Source: Halocaridina rubra (Eukaryota > Arthropoda > Malacostraca > Decapoda > Atyidae). From it: a DNA stretch of 12,500 nucleotides. This document shows positions 8,128-12,500 of this stretch, one piece after another. A program made the translations under genes and the position numbers. Under the pieces are notes generated by a model. The model ran no database searches. It had not been told where the DNA came from and saw nothing but the letters and a program-made list of their open reading frames with translations. Location: the NCBI GenBank assembly GCA_037179515.1, contig JAXCGZ010016369.1:1-12500 (forward strand), read 5' to 3'. Every line of letters begins with the position of its first letter. The first letter of the stretch is position 1.

Positions 8128-9207
8128 ATGAAGCCATCTCTGTCCCAAACCTCTCCCACCCATGGGTCAGGAGAAGGGGTAGTCATCAGAGGACTTAAAC
8201 AGAGAATCAAGAAGTTAGAGGAAATGGTTACAAGCCTTGATGATAAAATTCGGAATATGGATGGAGAAATGAAAGAGAATGAAACACTCAGAGAACAAAT
8301 AAGATCTTTGGAGGAAGCAAATAAAGCACAAGGGCAGGAGAGAAAGGAACTAGAAAAAAGAATAAAGAAGCTGGAAGGGGAAAAGAGTCAACTAGAATCT
8401 AGAATTTCTAAACAAGAAGATAAAAACAAACAGCTGAATGACAACCTAAAGGAATTAGATGTTAGTTCACTGCTCTCTTCTGAGAGAGACGAGATTGCTG
8501 CTTGGAATGTTCAGATTAAGGAAAACATTGAACAGTTCAGAAAAGAGTTCCAGGAGCTGAATATGGAAAATGATGCCATGAAAACGTCCTTTGCTGATGC
8601 ACTAAAGGGGAATGTGGCAGTAAAAGAGGCTGTAAAGGTGGTGGCACTGGATAACATACAAACAGTTGACTATAAAGAGACAGTAATCGAAAAAATGAAA
8701 GACGTTGTGATGGAAAGGGCAAACCCACTCATCAGACAGGCACTTGATAAGGAGAAGACAGTGGTAATCTCAGGCATAAGTGAATCCCAGGAGCCAACAT
8801 GGCAGGGGAGACTTGAAGAAAATAAAGCTAACATTGTAGACCTGATAAGAAAGCTTGGAGTAGTATGTGGTCCTGAGGATATTGTAAACATACACCAACT
8901 AGGTAAATATTCGAGGGAAGGAAAGCCGAGACCAACAAAAGTAACCTTTGAGAGAGGGGAGACATGTAGGGAAATATTGTTGAGAAAAAAAAGTCTAAAA
9001 GACCTTCAAGAATGCAAAGAAGTGTTCATTAGACGATACAGAACACAGGAAGAGATGGGAAAGATCAAAAACTTGTTGCAAGAGGCAAGAAGGTTAAATG
9101 ATGAAAGAAATGAAGAAGAGAAGAAAACTTTTCGTTACAGAATACTTCCAGACAAAGGGGAGATAAAGAAGATAATGACAGAAGATCAGGGGATGGGGCC
9201 TCATTAA
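8128..9207 (+). CDS. LINE ORF1: coiled-coil RNA-binding protein
   Basis: A 359-residue protein likely to coat the element RNA and form the retrotransposition particle. Residues of about 20-150 are rich in Glu and Lys with heptad-like Leu/Ile spacing, a predicted coiled coil for oligomerisation. Residues of about 208-325 (KTVVISGISES, IHQLGKYS, KPRPTKVTF and VFIRRYRTQEEM) follow the order of the RRM and C-terminal domain of L1 ORF1p (Transposase_22 type). No CCHC zinc knuckle is present. The ATG at 8128 is the first in its frame after stops at 7996 and 8008 and has A at -3. ORF2 overlaps the last 94 nt in the -1 frame. This copy shows no break, but the element's other frame does. Confidence 0.85.
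   Translation: MKPSLSQTSPTHGSGEGVVIRGLKQRIKKLEEMVTSLDDKIRNMDGEMKENETLREQIRSLEEANKAQGQERKELEKRIKKLEGEKSQLESRISKQEDKNKQLNDNLKELDVSSLLSSERDEIAAWNVQIKENIEQFRKEFQELNMENDAMKTSFADALKGNVAVKEAVKVVALDNIQTVDYKETVIEKMKDVVMERANPLIRQALDKEKTVVISGISESQEPTWQGRLEENKANIVDLIRKLGVVCGPEDIVNIHQLGKYSREGKPRPTKVTFERGETCREILLRKKSLKDLQECKEVFIRRYRTQEEMGKIKNLLQEARRLNDERNEEEKKTFRYRILPDKGEIKKIMTEDQGMGPH
9114..9207 (+). other. ORF1/ORF2 overlap in the -1 frame (copy B)
   Basis: After the TGA at 9111-9113 the ORF2 frame stays open through the ORF1 stop (TAA, 9205-9207) into the endonuclease. No ATG occurs in that frame. No classical X XXY YYZ slippery heptamer is evident. A run GAAAACTTTTC at 9123-9133 and two GGGG runs near the stop are the only homopolymer candidates I see for slippage. 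Confidence 0.7.
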
Positions 9208-9209
9208 GA

Positions 9210-12032
9210 TTGTTATACACAAATGCTGATGGATTAGCTGGTAAGGCAGTAGAATTAAAAGATAGGATTCACAACAGTAAGGCAGATATAGTAGCAATTA
9301 CAGAGACTAAGTTGAGTGAGGACATAAACAGTGTCACAGTTTTTCCTAAGGGCTTCAGAATACTAAGGGTCGAAAGATCTGAGAGGACTGGTGGAGGGAT
9401 AGCACTGCTCATAAGTGAGAGGATTCAAGTTGAAGAAATAAACTTGGCTATAGAAAGTGAGTTCAGGGAATTTCTTGTTGCTCGCATAAATACTGGGTCA
9501 GAGAGCATTATAATAACTGTTGTATACAACCCACCAAGGAACCAAAATAGGCTTGAAATTTATGAGGAAAGTCATATAGGTACGATTGAAGTCATAAACT
9601 CAGTTGTTAACATGGCGCGGGAGAAAAAATGTAGGATTTTGATTATGGGAGACTTTAATCATAAAGAGATAGATTGGATAAATCTTGACCCACACAGTGG
9701 TGAGGACTCCTTTGGGGCAAGATTCCTAGATTGCGTACAAGGGAATTTCCTACACCAACATGTAATGGAACCAACAAGAGCCAGGGGTGGGGATGAGCCA
9801 TCACTACTTGATCTAGTGTTCACAGATAATGTGTTGGATATTGAAAATATTGAGTATGAACCACCAATTGGAAAGAGTGACCACTGTGTGTTGTTGATGG
9901 AGTATATCATTGAAGACATTCTTCCTGAGAGTAGAGGCACTGAGGACATGAGGAGGAACTATCCGAAAGGAGATTACATCAAAATGAATGAGCTTTTTGC
10001 AGTTATTGACTGGAGAACCTTATTTTACAACAAATCTGTACAAGAAATGTATGACATCTTTTGTGAGAAATATGGGAAGATAGTAGATTGCTGCATACCT
10101 GTCACCAAAGTAGGAGTAATTCATGCCAGAGAGAAATGGTTCGATAATGGGTGTAAAAGAGCTAAGGAGTGGAGAGACAAATGCTGGAAAAGGTATAGGA
10201 GGAGAAAAAACATAAATGCCTGGCAAACCTACAAAAGAGCAAGAAATGACTACCTAAGTAAAAGGACAGAGGCAGAGAGAGATTATGAGAGGGACATCAC
10301 CAGGAAGGCTAAAGAAAATCCCAAGCTTTTCCACAGCTTTATCAGAGGAAAACTGAAGGTAAAAGAACAGGTTTTAAGGCTAAAGAGAGCGGATGGAAGC
10401 ATCACTGAGACGGACGAAGAGATCTGCAAAGAATTGAACAAGGAGTTTCAGTCAGTATTTACAGTAGAAAATACCCCAGCCCCTCAGATTGCAGTGATAG
10501 AAGCTCAAGGGCCGGTATTAGAGAACATCAACCTTACAGCCACAGAGGTATGCAAAGCGCTGATGGATTTAGATGTTCATAAAGCTACAGGTCCTGATGA
10601 CATATCCCCTCATGTGCTTAAAAAATGCGCAAACACAATATCAGTGGCACTAAGTATCATATTTAAGGAGTCACTGGAGTCGGGGGAGATTCCAAGATGC
10701 TGGAAACAAGCAAATGTGATACCTATCTTCAAAAAGGGAAGGAGGGATACGGCTCTGAACTATAGACCAGTTTCCTTGACAAGCATAGTTTGCAAACTTA
10801 TGGAGAAACTACTAAGGAAACATATCTCTCTTCACTTGGAATCCTTCAACTTTTTGTCAGTGAGGCAACATGGCTTCAGAGAAGGAAGATCAACAGTAAC
10901 AAACTTATTAGAATTTTATGATGAGGTAAGCCAAATCTTACAGGAAAGAGAGGGCTGGGCAGATTGCATATTCCTAGACTTCCAGAAAGCGTTTGACACT
11001 GTTCCACATGGGAGACTTATTAGGAAGCTGCAATCAATGGCGAGAATAGGTGGAAATGTCTTGGAATGGATAAAAACTTACTTAGAAGGAAGGGAACAGA
11101 GGGTTAGAGTAAGACACTCAGTGTCTGAATGGAGAAGAGTTAGTAGTGGAGTTCCACAGGGTTCAGTTTTAGGGCCACTTTTGTTCCTTGTATATGTAAA
11201 TGACCTACCAGAGTCTGTAAATTCATTCATGAATATGTTTGCAGATGATGCAAAGATTGTGAAGAAAGTAAAAAACGAGAACAATGGTAGAGAACTTCAG
11301 GAGGATCTAAATAATCTGCATGAGTGGTCAGAAAAGTGGCTAATGAAATTCAATACCTCAAAATGTAAGGTAATGAGAATGGGTACAAGTGCAAGAAGGC
11401 CCAAGCTTGACTACTCGGTGGCTGGAGTACAACTTTAAGAGACAGAAAATGAGAGAGATCTAGGAGTAAACATACTGGCAGATTTGTCTCCAGAAATACA
11501 TATAAATGGCGTAGTAAGGGCAGCATATGCATTCTTATCAAATGTAAGGGTAGCCTTCAGGCACATGGACAAGGAAATGTTCAGAAATATTTATGTAACC
11601 TATGTGAGGCCAAAACTCGAATATGCAGCCCCCTTTTGGAATCCGCACTTGAAAAAGCACATAGCTAAGCTTGAAAAAGTTCAAAGACATGCCACGAAAC
11701 TGGTGCCAGAAATACGCAATCTCGGTTATGATGAGAGGCTGAGGGAATTAGACTTGCCATCACTCGAAGCTAGAAGAGTAAGGGGGGATATGGTGACAGT
11801 CTTTAAATTCCTTCATGGTTATGATAGAGTGGATAGGGATCGATATTTCGATATGGCTGGCTCTAGAACTAGAGGTCATAGTTTGAAGCTTCGTAAGAAA
11901 ACTTGTTTGCAGGATGTAAGGAAATACTTTTTCAGTGTAAGAGTAGTTGATAATTGGAATTCGCTAAGCGAGGAGGTAGTTAATGCTATCTCAATCCATA
12001 GTTTTAAGGACAGGTATGATAAGTATCACTAA
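9210..12032 (+). pseudogene. LINE ORF2 with a premature stop (copy B)
   Basis: The same endonuclease-RT polyprotein as in copy A. Endonuclease and RT catalytic motifs are intact: TETK with E32, GDFN, SDH, FLDFQKAFD, and FADD. Codon 743 is TAA (11436-11438) where copy A has CAG. The frame then stays open and collinear to the normal stop at 12032. The stop removes the last 198 residues, including the thumb-side region and the conserved CR1 C-terminal blocks, so a truncated product is probably inactive. Apart from the stop it differs from copy A by four replacements and nine silent changes. Position 9210 is TTG, as in copy A; the first in-frame ATG lies within the endonuclease. Confidence 0.92.
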
Positions 12033-12057
12033 GTCTAAAAATGGAACCGATCAGGAG

Positions 12058-12090
12058 ACGGGAAGATACGAGCTTTGGGCTCTTTCCCGT
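12058..12090 (+). promoter_or_regulatory. 3' UTR stem-loop (copy B)
   Basis: Identical to the stem-loop of copy A: 7-bp outer stem ACGGGAA/TTCCCGT, internal loop, and 4-bp inner stem GAGC/GCTC with a TTTGG loop. It probably serves as the reverse-transcriptase recognition structure (inference by analogy with CR1/L2-type LINEs). Confidence 0.7.
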
Positions 12091-12093
12091 AAA

Positions 12094-12121
12094 CACAATT
12101 AGGTAATCACAATTAGGTAAT
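12094..12121 (+). repeat. LINE 3' terminal 14-bp tandem repeats (copy B)
   Basis: Two perfect CACAATTAGGTAAT units end this copy and are followed by CACATAC and the CATA array, exactly as in copy A. Confidence 0.85.
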
Positions 12122-12211
12122 CACATACATACATACATACATACATACATACATACATACATACATACATACATACATACATACATACATACATACATAC
12201 ATACATACATA
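12122..12211. repeat. (CATA)n array downstream of copy B
   Basis: About 22 pure CATA units starting directly at the LINE 3' end. It is shorter and purer than the array after copy A and has no CATG block. Confidence 0.96.
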
Positions 12212-12500
12212 CCATATTTTTATACCCGTAAGATTCACTTTCTAATTTAATCAATAAAATTGAATGTTTTTGTTGATTTCTTCCATTTCTTTAAGAATAA
12301 TAATGATATAATAATATGTCATACTTTTCTCAAACAGTTTGCATGATTTATCGTAGATGGATATTTTTCACTTTACAGCTCAAAAAACATTAATGAAACT
12401 CAAAATATGCTTACCCAATCTACATGGGAAAAATGATGTGTGTGCAGCCAAAAATATGTCGGTAGAGAGTTCTCGCTGTTCATGAAGATATTCTTGGAAT
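12212..12500. other. AT-rich flank, nothing recognised
   Basis: AT-rich single-copy-looking DNA after the last array, with no gene or element motif visible. It does not resemble the leader ahead of copy B or the flank upstream of copy A. Confidence 0.5.

Larger units (their letters stand above)
8128..12121 (+). mobile_element. CR1-group LINE copy B, ORF1 complete, ORF2 with one stop
   Basis: This second copy of the family holds a whole ORF1, an ORF2 broken by one TAA, the 3' UTR stem-loop and two tail repeats, and ends directly at a (CATA)n array. It matches copy A without any indel from 8352 onward. The given left limit is the ORF1 start; the true 5' end may lie anywhere back to 7244. If it reaches 7244, the copy starts and ends at CATA arrays and could be full-length (about 4.9 kb). 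Confidence 0.92.

Noticed and set aside
11436..12032. A separate gene encoding the ORF2 C-terminus of copy B
   Set aside because: It is in the same frame as the upstream part, collinear with copy A, and has no start codon of its own; it is the tail of a broken ORF2.
3145..12121. A recent segmental tandem duplication as the origin of the two LINE copies
   Set aside because: The similarity stops exactly at the LINE tail and at the copy A truncation point, and flanks other than CATA repeats are not shared. Two separate insertions explain this more simply, although recombination between arrays is not excluded.

Overview
This is a eukaryotic, repeat-dominated intergenic window with no recognisable host gene. 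Very dense long microsatellites (CT, AC, CATA, TCA/TCG), an AACCT-type patch resembling the arthropod telomere unit, and CR1-type LINEs make an arthropod genome likely. A decapod crustacean would fit best, but that is an inference from style, not proof.

Left third (1-2995): AT-rich non-coding DNA broken up by microsatellites. It also holds small non-autonomous repeats: a short inverted repeat around an AACCT-like patch (about 1220-1308), a diverged foldback (2264-2470), a nearly perfect 209-bp foldback MITE flanked by TTA duplications (2588-2796), and a minus-strand tRNA-like segment that looks like the head of a SINE (about 2917-2985).

Right two thirds (2995-12211): two copies of one CR1-group non-LTR retrotransposon, both on the plus strand, embedded between three (CATA)n arrays: array - copy A - array - 0.9 kb leader - copy B - array. 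Over 3.77 kb the copies keep a constant 5207-bp offset, so there is no indel between them, and I count 24 substitutions by eye (about 0.6%). Copy A is 5'-truncated inside ORF1, directly at the edge of a (CATA)n array, but its ORF2 (endonuclease, reverse transcriptase, CR1-type C-terminus) is uninterrupted. Copy B has a complete ORF1 (coiled coil plus an L1-ORF1p-like RNA-binding region), but its ORF2 has one in-frame TAA after the catalytic RT motifs. Both share a 3' UTR with a strong stem-loop and two 14-bp tail repeats running straight into (CATA)n.

How the parts work together: ORF1 protein would bind the element RNA, and ORF2 protein would nick the target and reverse-transcribe from the 3' end. 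The layout suggests that this family inserts into (CATA)n microsatellites. ORF2 has no AUG ahead of its endonuclease and overlaps ORF1 by 94 nt in the -1 frame, so its translation must use frameshifting, non-AUG initiation or reinitiation. These two points are the most interesting in the window.
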